This document shows positions 53,034 to 61,172 of a stretch of DNA of 64,000 nucleotides, piece after piece. The position numbers were made by a program, and so were the translations under genes. This DNA comes from CAVPJW01 sp963705525 (GTDB taxonomy: Bacteria > Acidobacteriota > Vicinamibacteria > Vicinamibacterales > CAVPJW01): the NCBI GenBank assembly GCA_963705525.1, contig CAVPJW010000002.1:744001-808000 (forward strand). The letters run 5' to 3'. Each line of letters starts with the position of its first letter. Within the stretch, counting starts at the first letter, position 1. Under the pieces are notes generated by a model. The model was not told where the DNA came from. It saw only the letters and a list, made by a program, of their open reading frames with translations, and did no database searches.

Positions 53034-54483
53034 ATGGTTCTGACTGGCGCGGATTACCTGGTCATTGGCGGATACCTGCTGGGAATCACCGCGTTCGGTT
53101 CCTACTTCGCCCGATTCCAGAAGACCACACGCGATTACTTTCTGAGCAATCGCACGGTGCCGTGGTGGGCGCTCTGCTGCACGATCGTCGCCACCGAGAC
53201 AAGCACCCTGACGTTCATTGGCGTCCCGGCCACTTCCTACGCCGGCAACATGACGTTTCTGCAACTCGTGTTCGGCTATGTCGTCGGACGCATCCTCGTG
53301 AGCGCGCTCTTCATCCCATCGTACTTCCGGGGTGAGCTCTTCACGTCGTACGAGCTCCTCGATCGTCAGTTCGGGCGACGGGTCAAGAATCTCGCCGCCG
53401 GTATTTTTCTCGTGACGCGGTCGCTCGCTGATGGGATCCGTCTGTTCGCGACGGCCCTTGTAATCTCTGTCGTGACGCAGGTGCCGGTCACGTGGGCAGT
53501 GCTTGTTCTCGGTGGCGCGATGATCGTATACACGACGCGAGGCGGCGTGTCGGCGGTGATCTGGACCGACGTCGTGCAGATGTTCGTGTATGTCGCGGGC
53601 GCCGCCGTCGTGTTCATGTCCCTGCTCTGGTCCATTCCGGGCGGCTGGGCCGAAGTGATTCGGACCGGAGATCTCGCAGGCAAGTTTCGCGTCTTCGACT
53701 TCGCAATGTCGGCGTCCACGGTTTATACGCTCTGGTCGGGTGTCATCGGTGGGATGGCCCTGACGCTGGCCACGCACGGAACCGATCAGTTTCTGGTGCA
53801 ACGGCTGCTGTCCGCGCGGTCAGCGCGCGAAGCGTCGGCTGGACTCGTCTTGAGCGGTGTCGTGGTGCTCCTGCAGTTCGTGCTCTTTCTGCTGATTGGC
53901 GTGATGCTGTATGTGTATTACGCCGGCAGACCGCTTCCGGCGCCGTTGGCACGCGCAGATGAGATCCTTCCGCTCTTCATCGTGAACTCCCTGAGTCATG
54001 GCGCGGCCGGGTTCATCGTCGCCGCCATCGTTGCCGCGGCATTGTCGCCTTCACTGAACGCCATGGCGGCCACCACGGTGAACGATTTCTACGTGAAGTA
54101 TTGGAGGCCGGACGCGCCGGATACTCAACTGCTCCGTGTCTCCCGGCTGGCCACCATTTTCTGGGGTATCGTTCAGATCGTGGTGGCGCTCTTGGCCGAG
54201 CGCATGGACCGCTCGGTGCTCGATGCAGGCCTGGCGGTGCTGTCGTTTGCGTCGGGTTCAGGTACTCGGCGCGTTCCTTCTGGGAACACTCACACCGAGC
54301 ATCGGTGAAGCCGAAACCCTGGCTGGAATGGTGGCGGGGCTTGCTGCGATGACCGCCGTGTGGTTGAACAGCTCGATCGCCTGGACCTGGTATGTCTTTA
54401 TCGGAACCAGCACCACACTGGTCGTGGCCTGGACAGCACATCACCTGCGCAGACGACCAGCCATGACCGTTGTCCGCTCTTGA
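53034..54483 (+). CDS. Sodium:solute symporter family transporter, interrupted by one frameshift
   Basis: An SSS-family carrier of about 483 codons, with roughly thirteen membrane helices. TTRDYFLSNRTVPWWALCCTIVATETSTLTFIGVPATSYAGNMTF fits the family's N-terminal sodium/substrate region. The frame breaks near 54254-54264: the first frame stops at 54308, while the next frame continues with LGAFLLGTLTPS and two more helices to 54483. Removing one base restores the family motif SFASG-S-VLGAFLLG. Probable importer of MurNAc or a muropeptide (inference from neighbours). Confidence 0.82.
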
Positions 54484-54511
54484 TCACGGTTTCCAGCGCA
54501 GAGCCTGACAC

Positions 54512-55567
54512 GTGACCGCCTTCTCGAACGCGTCTGACGTGCTGACGAGAGCCGTCCACGCCGGCGCGTTCCCCGCCGCCGTCGCCGAAGTGGGAACTGC
54601 CGGAGACGTCCTGTGGAGACAGGCGTTCGGAAGGCTGTCCTGGGATTCTGCCAGCCTCATGACGCAGCCGAATACGATTTTTGACCTGGCCTCACTCACC
54701 AAGGTGATCGCGACGACCAGCCTGGTGATGCGCCTCATCGAAGACGGCCGGTTGGCGCTCGGCGCTCGGGTCACCGATCTCATTCGGACCTGGGCTGGAA
54801 GGGATCGCGATATCGTGACGATTCGGCATCTCTTGTCGCACAGCGCCGGGCTGACCGCCTGGCTTCCTCTCTATCGGGATCACCACGGCCGAGAGGAATT
54901 CGAGCACGCGATCTGCACGCTTCCACTCGAATACGAACCCGGATCGCGGTCGCTGTACAGCGATCTGGGGTTCATGCTCCTTGGTTTCGTCGTTGAGGAT
55001 GTCGGCGGCAGGACGTTAGCCGAACAGTTCGATGACCTCGTCGCGGGATGGTCTCTCGCTTCTCCGGAATTGAGCTTCGGAGTCCCCGCTGATCAGCGCC
55101 AGCTCGCCGCTCCTACCGAGCTCGATCCCTGGAGAGGCAGGATGTTGCAGGGCGAAGTACACGATGAGAACGCATGGGCTCTCGGAGGCGCCGCAGGACA
55201 TGCAGGAATCTTTGGCACGGTCGGCGCCGTCGGGGCATTCGCCCGTCTCGTTCTCAACTCGCTGGACGGGGCTGGTAACCTCCTCGCGTCGGCGAAGTTG
55301 ATGCGACAGTTTGTAACGCGGATCGGCGTGCCGGACACCTCGCGCGCGCTCGGATGGGACACCATGCTGCCGACTTCGTCCTGCGGGACCCGCATGTCCT
55401 CGTCGGCGTTCGGACACACGGGGTTCACGGGCACCTCGGTTTGGATGGATCCCGTCAGGAGCATCTACGCGGTGTTGCTGACGAATCGTGTGCACCCCAC
55501 GAGAGCCAACGACGCCATCGTCAAGGTTCGACCCGCGTTCCATGACGCGGTCATGGGTGCACTCTGA
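54512..55567 (+). CDS. Serine hydrolase of the beta-lactamase/AmpC fold
   Basis: 351 residues, GTG start. Serine beta-lactamase motifs: S61-x-x-K64 in DLASLTKVIA, Y149-S150-D151 in SRSLYSDLGFM (the Y-x-N equivalent with Asp), and GHTGFTG near residue 295 (the KTG-like box with His). No signal peptide is evident. Comparable genes (AmpH/YbbE type) sit in MurNAc-catabolic clusters and cleave peptides from muropeptides or act as esterases. No evidence that it gives antibiotic resistance. Confidence 0.82.
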   Translation: MTAFSNASDVLTRAVHAGAFPAAVAEVGTAGDVLWRQAFGRLSWDSASLMTQPNTIFDLASLTKVIATTSLVMRLIEDGRLALGARVTDLIRTWAGRDRDIVTIRHLLSHSAGLTAWLPLYRDHHGREEFEHAICTLPLEYEPGSRSLYSDLGFMLLGFVVEDVGGRTLAEQFDDLVAGWSLASPELSFGVPADQRQLAAPTELDPWRGRMLQGEVHDENAWALGGAAGHAGIFGTVGAVGAFARLVLNSLDGAGNLLASAKLMRQFVTRIGVPDTSRALGWDTMLPTSSCGTRMSSSAFGHTGFTGTSVWMDPVRSIYAVLLTNRVHPTRANDAIVKVRPAFHDAVMGAL

Positions 55568-55580
55568 CCGTTGACGGTCT

Positions 55581-56318
55581 TCAGCGATTGATACCGCCGG
55601 GCAGGGCGGGAGGCCGGGTTTGAGGTTGCGGACGTGTGCCGCCGGGTCTGCCCCCCGGTCCGACCGTGCCGGGACGGTTGGGTCCGCCGCCGGGTCTCGA
55701 AGCTCCGCCAGGACTCAGTCCAGGGCTCTGCGTGAGCTGCGTATAGAGGAATTGCCACTCGTTGTAGTGGCTGCGGCCGTTGTAGAGCCGGAGAGACTTT
55801 GCCTTGTTCTTGCTCGCTACTCCGACGATGCCTCCGCGTGCGCCAAAGACCGAACCCGGCTGAGCAGCCGACTGCGGTCCGCCTTCCGGCGTCTCAAGTT
55901 GAGGCTGCCGCGCAGGCTGGCCCGGTGGCTGGCGCTGTGGTGTCGCACCGCCGACCTGGCCGGGCAGGGCCTGTGCACTCCCTTGGTAGAGCATCTGGAA
56001 TTCTCCGGTCTTGTCGGTGGCCATCGGATCGCGATATTTGCGCCGAAGGAATTTCTGCTGGATGAGCACGTCGATGGTCGGCGGGTACGCATTTGCGAAT
56101 TTCCGCTGGAAGAGTCCGATGGCGCGAGCGTATTGGCGGCCTCGAAAGATGAGCTCTTCCTCTTTTTCGCGCTGCATCGCGTGACGCCATACAGGAATGG
56201 CCACTGTCCACAAGATGGCCATGACGGCGAGCGACACGAGCAGGACTGCCATTGCATATCCTTGCGCACTGCCGCATGTACGACCCGGCGACGGGCTGGC
56301 TTGACGCGCTAACTTCAT
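55581..56318 (-). CDS. Atypical type II secretion/type IV pilin-like pseudopilin
   Basis: 245 residues: prepilin-like leader ending SAQG, then YAMAVLLVSLAVMAILWTVAIPVW as the hydrophobic helix. The +5 position is Val, not the Glu found in most pseudopilins. A GspG-like body follows (YARAIGLFQRKFANAYPPTIDVL, RDPMATDKTGEFQMLY) and the last ~120 residues are Gly/Pro/Gln-rich low complexity. It lies near secretin genes and convergent with the beta-lactamase-fold gene. Confidence 0.75.
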   Translation of the reverse strand: MKLARQASPSPGRTCGSAQGYAMAVLLVSLAVMAILWTVAIPVWRHAMQREKEEELIFRGRQYARAIGLFQRKFANAYPPTIDVLIQQKFLRRKYRDPMATDKTGEFQMLYQGSAQALPGQVGGATPQRQPPGQPARQPQLETPEGGPQSAAQPGSVFGARGGIVGVASKNKAKSLRLYNGRSHYNEWQFLYTQLTQSPGLSPGGASRPGGGPNRPGTVGPGGRPGGTRPQPQTRPPALPGGINR

Positions 56319-56319
56319 G

Positions 56320-56337
56320 CGATAATTGTTGTTATCG
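56320..56337. promoter_or_regulatory. 18-base palindrome between divergent genes, possible operator
   Basis: CGATAA, a TTGTTG centre, then TTATCG: a perfect six-base inverted repeat located two bases from the pseudopilin ATG and five bases before the lipoprotein ATG. It could be an operator or a short hairpin in either leader. Confidence 0.4.
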
Positions 56338-56342
56338 GTAAC

Positions 56343-57591
56343 ATGATACTACGTCGGCATTCATGGTGGCTCCTTAAAGCTGGAGGGGCCTTCGCGGCTA
56401 CTGAGCGGCCTTCTGCTCGTCAGTTGCGACAAATCCCCGCTTCTTGCGCCAACCTCATCGACACTCACCCTGACTGCGAACGCGACGGTTCTGCCCGTCA
56501 ACGGATCGACGGAGGTCGTCGCGACCGTCATTGAATCCGCGGGAACAGCCGTTCAGAACGGCACGCTCGTGACCTTCGCGACCACGCTCGGATCGATCGA
56601 CCCGCGCGAAGCGCAAACGCACAACGGATCGGCAACCGTGCGATTCAGTGCCGGCACCCAATCCGGCGAGGCCACGATCACCGCGTTATCCGGCGGTGCT
56701 AGCTCGCCAGAAGAGACCGAACCGTTGAAGATTCGCGTCGGAGCCGCAGCGGTTGGTCGTATTTCGTTGACGGCGAATCCCGCCACGCTTCCCTCTCAGG
56801 GCGGAACCTCCGAAGTCATCGCCAGCGTTTTTGATGTCAGTGGGAATCCGCTTTCGGGCGCGCCGGTCAGCTTCTCGGTGGACAGTGAGTCCGCAGGCAG
56901 CGCCGAAATCTCGCCATCACTCGTGACGACCGATTCGCACGGTCAGGCTCGCACACGAGTCACGACGACCAATGACGTGACAGTCAGCGCGACTGTAGGA
57001 GGCATCGGTGGAGACAACGGTGGCACGGCCACCGCGACGTTCACGATTCGCGTCAACCCGATTCCAGTGCTGACCATCAACGCCGATCCAGTCGATCCAG
57101 CCATTGACGAAGCTGTGAAGTTCACTCTAACTCCCGGCACCGGTCAGACAATTCGCGGCGTCACCATCAGGTTCGGTGATGGAAAATCTGCGAGCCTCGG
57201 CAATGTCAGTGCGGCGACCGTTGTGAGCCACGTGTATACGAATGACGGGACGTTCACCGTGAAGGCGAGCGGGACAGACAATCGAGGAGAGTCCGTCTCG
57301 AGTTCCATCGTTGTGACAGTTGTTGAAGGTGTAAACCCGCCCGTTGTAGTCGAGGCCGACGGCGACTTGACCGTCGGAGGCATCGTTACGTTCACAATTA
57401 CGGGCGTCGGGACAACGACCGGCATCGAGCGGGTGCGGTGGGACTTCGGCGACGGCAATACGGCTGTAACAACCGGCCTCCAAACCAGTCATGTTTATGG
57501 TTCACCCGGTATCAAGACCGTCACAGTACGAGTCGAAACCACAGATGGTGGAACCGGTCGAGGTCAGGCGCAGATCGATATCCTTCCTTGA
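56343..57591 (+). CDS. Probable lipoprotein with Big-1 and PKD repeats, with a frameshift in the signal region
   Basis: The main open frame reads from about 56347 to 57591 but has no usable start until a GTG at 56569, inside the first domain. ATG at 56343 begins MILRRHSWWLLKAGGAFA in a different frame; removing one base near 56380-56400 joins it to LLSGLLLVSCDKSP, a lipoprotein signal with lipobox LVSC. The body has two Ig-like Big-1 domains (LTLTANATVLPVNGSTEVVA; ISLTANPATLPSQGGTSEVIA) and two PKD domains (IRFGDGKS, WDFGDGNTA). Likely a surface-exposed adhesion or glycan-binding protein; whether it is exported by the neighbouring secretin is speculation. Confidence 0.72.
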
Positions 57592-57674
57592 GGATTCCCC
57601 GGTTCAATAGCTAGTCGACCGCGTTCAGTGTGCTCAGCTGGCCGAGAGAGGCGACTCGCAGCACAGGGGAAGTA

Positions 57675-58089
57675 TTACCAGTCGCTATAGCGTGTACCGT
57701 CGAGCGCAGTCGCATCCGACTCGCTCTTGAGGTCGTACACGCCGCGTTCAGCCGTGAGATTTGCAGGATCAGGTTCGGCGGGAATTGCCTGCCACGTGTC
57801 GCTGGACTTCGTGAACGGATCTTCGGGGACTTGCCGCAGATAGCCTTCGCTCGCCAGCGCGTCCAGGCTGGCGGGATGCTTGCCCTTGTCAGCGTAGGTA
57901 CTGGTCGATCGCATCCCGCATTCAGAAGAGATCTTCCTTCAGGACCGCTTCCTTAGATCTGGCGACGCTGCTTTGATAGTTCGCGGGGCTGATGCCCGCC
58001 AGGATGACGATGATTCCGATGACAACAAGGAGCTCGATGAGCGTGAAGCCGCCCTGGTGATTACGCGCCTTCTCGAGTCGTCGTCGCAT
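57675..58089 (-). pseudogene. GspG-like pseudopilin pseudogene
   Basis: Translating from ATG at 58089 gives the pilin start MRRRLEKARNHQGGFTLIELL, matching the intact copy at 60657, but with LF-stop-MRDAIDQY: the codon CGG of the intact gene is TGA here, followed by a one-base insertion in the QYYADKG region (TACCTAC instead of TACTAC). The C-terminal part (HPASLDALASEGYL...) is in another frame. Two independent lesions mean it is not functional. Confidence 0.85.
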
Positions 58090-58122
58090 GATTCGGGTGG
58101 GGATGCCGATCGAACGGCCGTC

Positions 58123-58203
58123 TTACCAGTCGCGGTACTTGGTCCCGTCGAGCGCAGCGCCCTTGCTCGTGGTGTAAACGTCGAAGATGTTCTGCCCGCC
58201 CCA
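58123..58203 (-). pseudogene. 3' fragment of a second GspG-like gene
   Basis: The last ~26 codons (GGQNIFDVYTTSKG...KYRDW, then a stop) match the end of the intact gene at 60690-61172. Homology stops at 58203. The 180 bases from 58204 to the glycosyltransferase start hold nothing I recognise. Confidence 0.75.
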
Positions 58204-58383
58204 TCAGAGCTGTGGCGGATGCCAATGCTGCGGGGAGCCGGCCGGCGCGAAAAGCGGATGGGGGCGGTCGACGTAACAACCCGTCCCGCCGCTTGCCCTT
58301 GTCACCCGTCCGCAGCCGCGCCATCGGCGCGTCGCATGCTGTGTGTCGCGGATGGTAGTATGTGCTCCCGTGTCAAGGTCGCG

Positions 58384-59832
58384 ATGCGAGCTTGGTCAAT
58401 GACAAGACCCGTGCGGTCGATTCTGCTGGGCTTCATCGTATTCTTCGGGTTCTGTGCCCGAGCGGCAACCTACAAGGCGCCGCTCTTCGACCATCACGCC
58501 TGGCGCCAGGCCGACACCGCCTCTGTCTCGCGGAACTTCTATCGAGAGCGTCTTAATATCCTGTACCCGCAGGTCGATCACCGCGGAGCTCAGGAATATG
58601 GCTACGTGGAAACGGGGCTTGAATTGTTCGCGTTTGTCGTCGCAGCCGCTTCGAAGCTCATTGGATTTCACCATGAAACCGGCCGGATTCTGAGCGCGCT
58701 CTTCTTCGTAGCGTCATGCTTGCTCGTCTGGAACTTCGTGCGCAGGCGCTACGGCGACGAGCAGGCGCTTGCCGCCGCGTTTCTCCATGCCTTTGCTTTC
58801 CCGCTTCTGCTGTTTATCGAGCGGGCCTTCATGAATGAAGCGTTATTGATCTGCCTGTCCCTGTCTTGCCTCGTCGCAGCGCAACGATACATCGAGAAAG
58901 GTTCCACCGTTTCGCTCTGGTCGCTGATCGCCGTGTCGTCAGCTATCGCGGCGATCAAATTGCCCTATCTGATCATCTGGGCACCGATCGTCGGGCTGTT
59001 CCTTGAACGCTACGGCAGGTGTGCATGGCGCCGGTGGGAACTCTGGACGATGGCTGTGGCCAACGTCGGCTTTGCTGGCGCCTGGTACAGCCACGCGCAT
59101 CGGCTCGCCGCCATGACTGGGCTATCGTTCGGTCTGACCGACAAACTGTTCGACGCCGGAATCGTGTTTGCCTTCAAGTTCCCGTACCAAATCCTGCAAA
59201 GGATGGTGCGAGACATACTGGAGCCAGTCGGGTTGGTGGTGGTGCTCGCGGGAACCTGGCTGGCCGTCCGGAATCGACGATGGTGCGAGATTCTGGGCGT
59301 CCTCGGCTTCATCGCGTACCTGGTCATCGTGGCCTGGGGAAACGCCGTTCACGACTACTACCAGCTTGCGCTGATGCCCGTCGCCTCGGTGTTGGGGGCT
59401 ACCGGGGTGAGCTGGATGAGCGAGCGTCTCCAGCAGCGATTCGGAGGTGGGCGCGAAACCATTCTTGCTCTGCTGCTCGGCTTTGCCGCGGTCTGTACGT
59501 TCGTTCGTCTCGTCAGCGCGCACTCATGGTTCGAATACGCACCTGGCGATGTCGTGATGTGCGAGGCCATACGCCGTGTCAGCTCTCAGGAGGACCGCTT
59601 GGTCTTCCTTGGCGACAACAATCCGCAGATGCTCTTTTGCGTCGACCGGAAGGGTTGGCTCCTCGCGTCGGCTCTGAGTGACGAGCGGCACCTGCGCGAG
59701 GCATGGCAGGCTGGCGCGCGCTGGGCGGTCCTCGCGCGCTCAGTGCAGGATGCCAATGTGCGCAGGGTGCTCGCGGAGACTGGTCGGCCGCTCTTGGTCA
59801 ATGACACGGTCGAAGTCTACCGCTTGCGGTAG
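58384..59832 (+). CDS. Polytopic membrane glycosyltransferase, ArnT/PMT-like
   Basis: About 482 residues from ATG 58384, preceded by AAGG at a five-base spacing; an ATG at 58399 is nearly as likely. The first helix is RPVRSILLGFIVFFGFCARA, then DHHAWRQADTASVSRNFY, which resembles the acidic first loop of GT-C transferases (Asp in place of the classic DxD). About ten to eleven further hydrophobic helices follow, and a soluble C-terminal region. Such enzymes transfer sugars from a polyprenyl-phosphate carrier at the outer face of the inner membrane; the acceptor is unknown. It interrupts the pseudopilin cluster on the opposite strand. Confidence 0.75.
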   Translation: MRAWSMTRPVRSILLGFIVFFGFCARAATYKAPLFDHHAWRQADTASVSRNFYRERLNILYPQVDHRGAQEYGYVETGLELFAFVVAAASKLIGFHHETGRILSALFFVASCLLVWNFVRRRYGDEQALAAAFLHAFAFPLLLFIERAFMNEALLICLSLSCLVAAQRYIEKGSTVSLWSLIAVSSAIAAIKLPYLIIWAPIVGLFLERYGRCAWRRWELWTMAVANVGFAGAWYSHAHRLAAMTGLSFGLTDKLFDAGIVFAFKFPYQILQRMVRDILEPVGLVVVLAGTWLAVRNRRWCEILGVLGFIAYLVIVAWGNAVHDYYQLALMPVASVLGATGVSWMSERLQQRFGGGRETILALLLGFAAVCTFVRLVSAHSWFEYAPGDVVMCEAIRRVSSQEDRLVFLGDNNPQMLFCVDRKGWLLASALSDERHLREAWQAGARWAVLARSVQDANVRRVLAETGRPLLVNDTVEVYRLR

Positions 59833-60243
59833 GCCTGAGCCTGGCATAGCGTCTCGATGGAGTTCACCTGCAAGTTTACCGTGAGCTACAGAGATGGGCC
59901 GTCTCGGGCGACGCGGCTTGCGTTGCGATGAACCCAGAAGAATCAACGGCGATTGACGGAGAAAACGGCCAGTCCAACTATCAGATGCAGAGGATCATCC
60001 GGAGGCCCGATGGCGCAGGTTCGAACCCACGAAGCGATCTGAGCCAGGACCCAGCGTGATGGCTCCGAATTTCCGAAGAGCTCTGTACGCCTGCACGTCC
60101 TGTTCTTCGTTGACGTCTTTCACCTGCCGGCCGAAAGGCTTCATCTGCTCCGCAGAGACAGTCGAAAAAGATGACGCCAGGCTCGGATAGGCGTGAACCT
60201 ATCAGGCCTGGGATAGGATGCTCGTGCGTCTCGGAAAGAAACA
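59833..60243. other. 410-base gap between the glycosyltransferase and gspG genes
   Basis: No recognised gene, tRNA or terminator. On the minus strand it contains a 49-codon frame at 59995-60144 and a longer unclear frame at 59981-60244 beginning near the gspG stop. It is probably a remnant of the rearrangement that duplicated the pilin region. Confidence 0.5.
59995..60144 (-). CDS. Short uncharacterised ORF, possible gene remnant
   Basis: 49 codons, starting MKPFGRQVKDVNEEQDVQAY and ending VGSNLRHRASG. GGAG is three bases before the ATG, closer than usual. The composition (charged, no long repeats) looks coding-like, but no family is recognised. It may be the 3' end of an ancestral gene. Confidence 0.3.
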   Translation of the reverse strand: MKPFGRQVKDVNEEQDVQAYRALRKFGAITLGPGSDRFVGSNLRHRASG

Positions 60244-60657
60244 CTACCAGTCCGCGTAACGCGTACCGTCGAGCGCGGTCGCATCCGACCCGCTTTTGAC
60301 GTCGTACACGCCGGGTTCAGCCGTGGGATTTGCAGGGTCAGGTTCGGCGGGAATGGCTTGCCAGGTGTCACTGGACTTCGTGAACGGATCCTCTGGGACT
60401 TTCCGCAGATAGCCCTCGCTCGCCAGCGCGTCCAGGCTGGCGGGATACTTCCCTTTGTCAGCGTAGTACTGATCGATCGCATCGCGCATCCGGAAGAGAT
60501 CTTCCTTCAAGACCGCTTCCTTGGATCTGGCGACGCTGCTTTGATAGTTGGCGAGACTGATGCCCGCCAGGATGACGATGATCGCGATGACGACCAGGAG
60601 CTCGATGAGCGTGAAGCCGCCCTCGTGATTACGCGCCCGCTCGAGTCGTCGTCGCAT
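60244..60657 (-). CDS. GspG-like major pseudopilin
   Basis: 137 residues. A basic leader is followed by the prepilin cleavage/methylation motif G-FTLIELLVVIAIIVIL, with Glu at +5. The C-terminal body (DALASEGYLRKVPEDPFTKSSDTWQ, DVKSGSDATALDGTRYADW) has the GspG calcium-site-like DP and D...D pattern. It is the intact parent of the pseudogene at 57675-58089. Processed by prepilin peptidase and assembled in the inner-membrane pseudopilus (family knowledge). Confidence 0.88.
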   Translation of the reverse strand: MRRRLERARNHEGGFTLIELLVVIAIIVILAGISLANYQSSVARSKEAVLKEDLFRMRDAIDQYYADKGKYPASLDALASEGYLRKVPEDPFTKSSDTWQAIPAEPDPANPTAEPGVYDVKSGSDATALDGTRYADW

Positions 60658-60770
60658 GGTTGGGGTGGGGATCCGATCGAACGGCCGCCTTACCAGTCGC
60701 GGTACTTGGTTCCGTCGAGCGCAGTGCCCTTGCTCGTGGTATAGACGTCGAAGACGTTCTGCCCGCCCCA
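60244..60770 (-). repeat. Duplicated segment, copy B (intact)
   Basis: Matches 57675-58203; holds the whole gspG-like gene and the 3' end of the next pseudopilin gene. See copy A. Confidence 0.8.
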
Positions 60771-61172
60771 GCTGGTGGCGTCAGGCTTGTCCTGATACGA
60801 GCGGAGGCCCCATTCATCCGTGCCGGTCATCGGATCCACGGGAATGCGGCGCAGGAACTTCAATTTCCGCCCTGACGCATCGTTCGCCACCGGAACGCCG
60901 TCGACCAGCACTTTCAGCTCGGCGGGATAGCCTTCGCTGCCAGCCTTCACGTCGATGGCGCCGATGACGCCCATGTCCACCGCGTCTTTGTATTTGTCGA
61001 TCGCCGTGCGCATTTCTCGGAGATCGCGACGCAGCTCCATCTCCTTCTGACGTTGCATGCCGACCTTGGCGAGCGGCATCACGGCTGACGCGAGGATGAG
61101 GAGGATGGTGCTGACGACCAGCAGCTCGATGAACGAGTAGCCGGACGATCGTGCGAGTCGAGCGGTGCTCAT
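60690..61172 (-). CDS. Second GspG-like pseudopilin
   Basis: 160 residues with cleavage motif G-YSFIELLVVSTILLIL (Glu at +5), then MRTAIDKYKDAVD and RRIPVDPMTGTDEWGLRSY, and a C-terminus similar to the other pseudopilin (ATALDGTKYRDW-like). Its ATG overlaps the secretin stop, so it is translated from the secretin message. Confidence 0.85.
   Translation of the reverse strand: MSTARLARSSGYSFIELLVVSTILLILASAVMPLAKVGMQRQKEMELRRDLREMRTAIDKYKDAVDMGVIGAIDVKAGSEGYPAELKVLVDGVPVANDASGRKLKFLRRIPVDPMTGTDEWGLRSYQDKPDATSWGGQNVFDVYTTSKGTALDGTKYRDW

Larger units (their letters stand above)
57675..58203 (-). repeat. Duplicated segment, copy A (decayed)
   Basis: About 529 bases, roughly 90% identical by eye to 60244-60770, covering a whole gspG-like gene and the 3' end of the next. 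Copy A carries two one-base insertions relative to copy B, at 57897-57899 and near 58105. Both copies are in the same orientation, with the glycosyltransferase gene between them. Confidence 0.8.

Noticed and set aside
54136..54483. Separate ORF after the symporter
   Set aside because: It is the last helices of the same symporter in a shifted frame.
60018..60028. GGTTCGAACCC resembling a tRNA T-loop
   Set aside because: No flanking acceptor, D or anticodon arms pair on either strand; it is a chance palindromic match.
59981..60244. Longer minus-strand frame in the 410-base gap
   Set aside because: Overlaps a more plausible short frame and has no recognisable motif or good start; not called as a gene.
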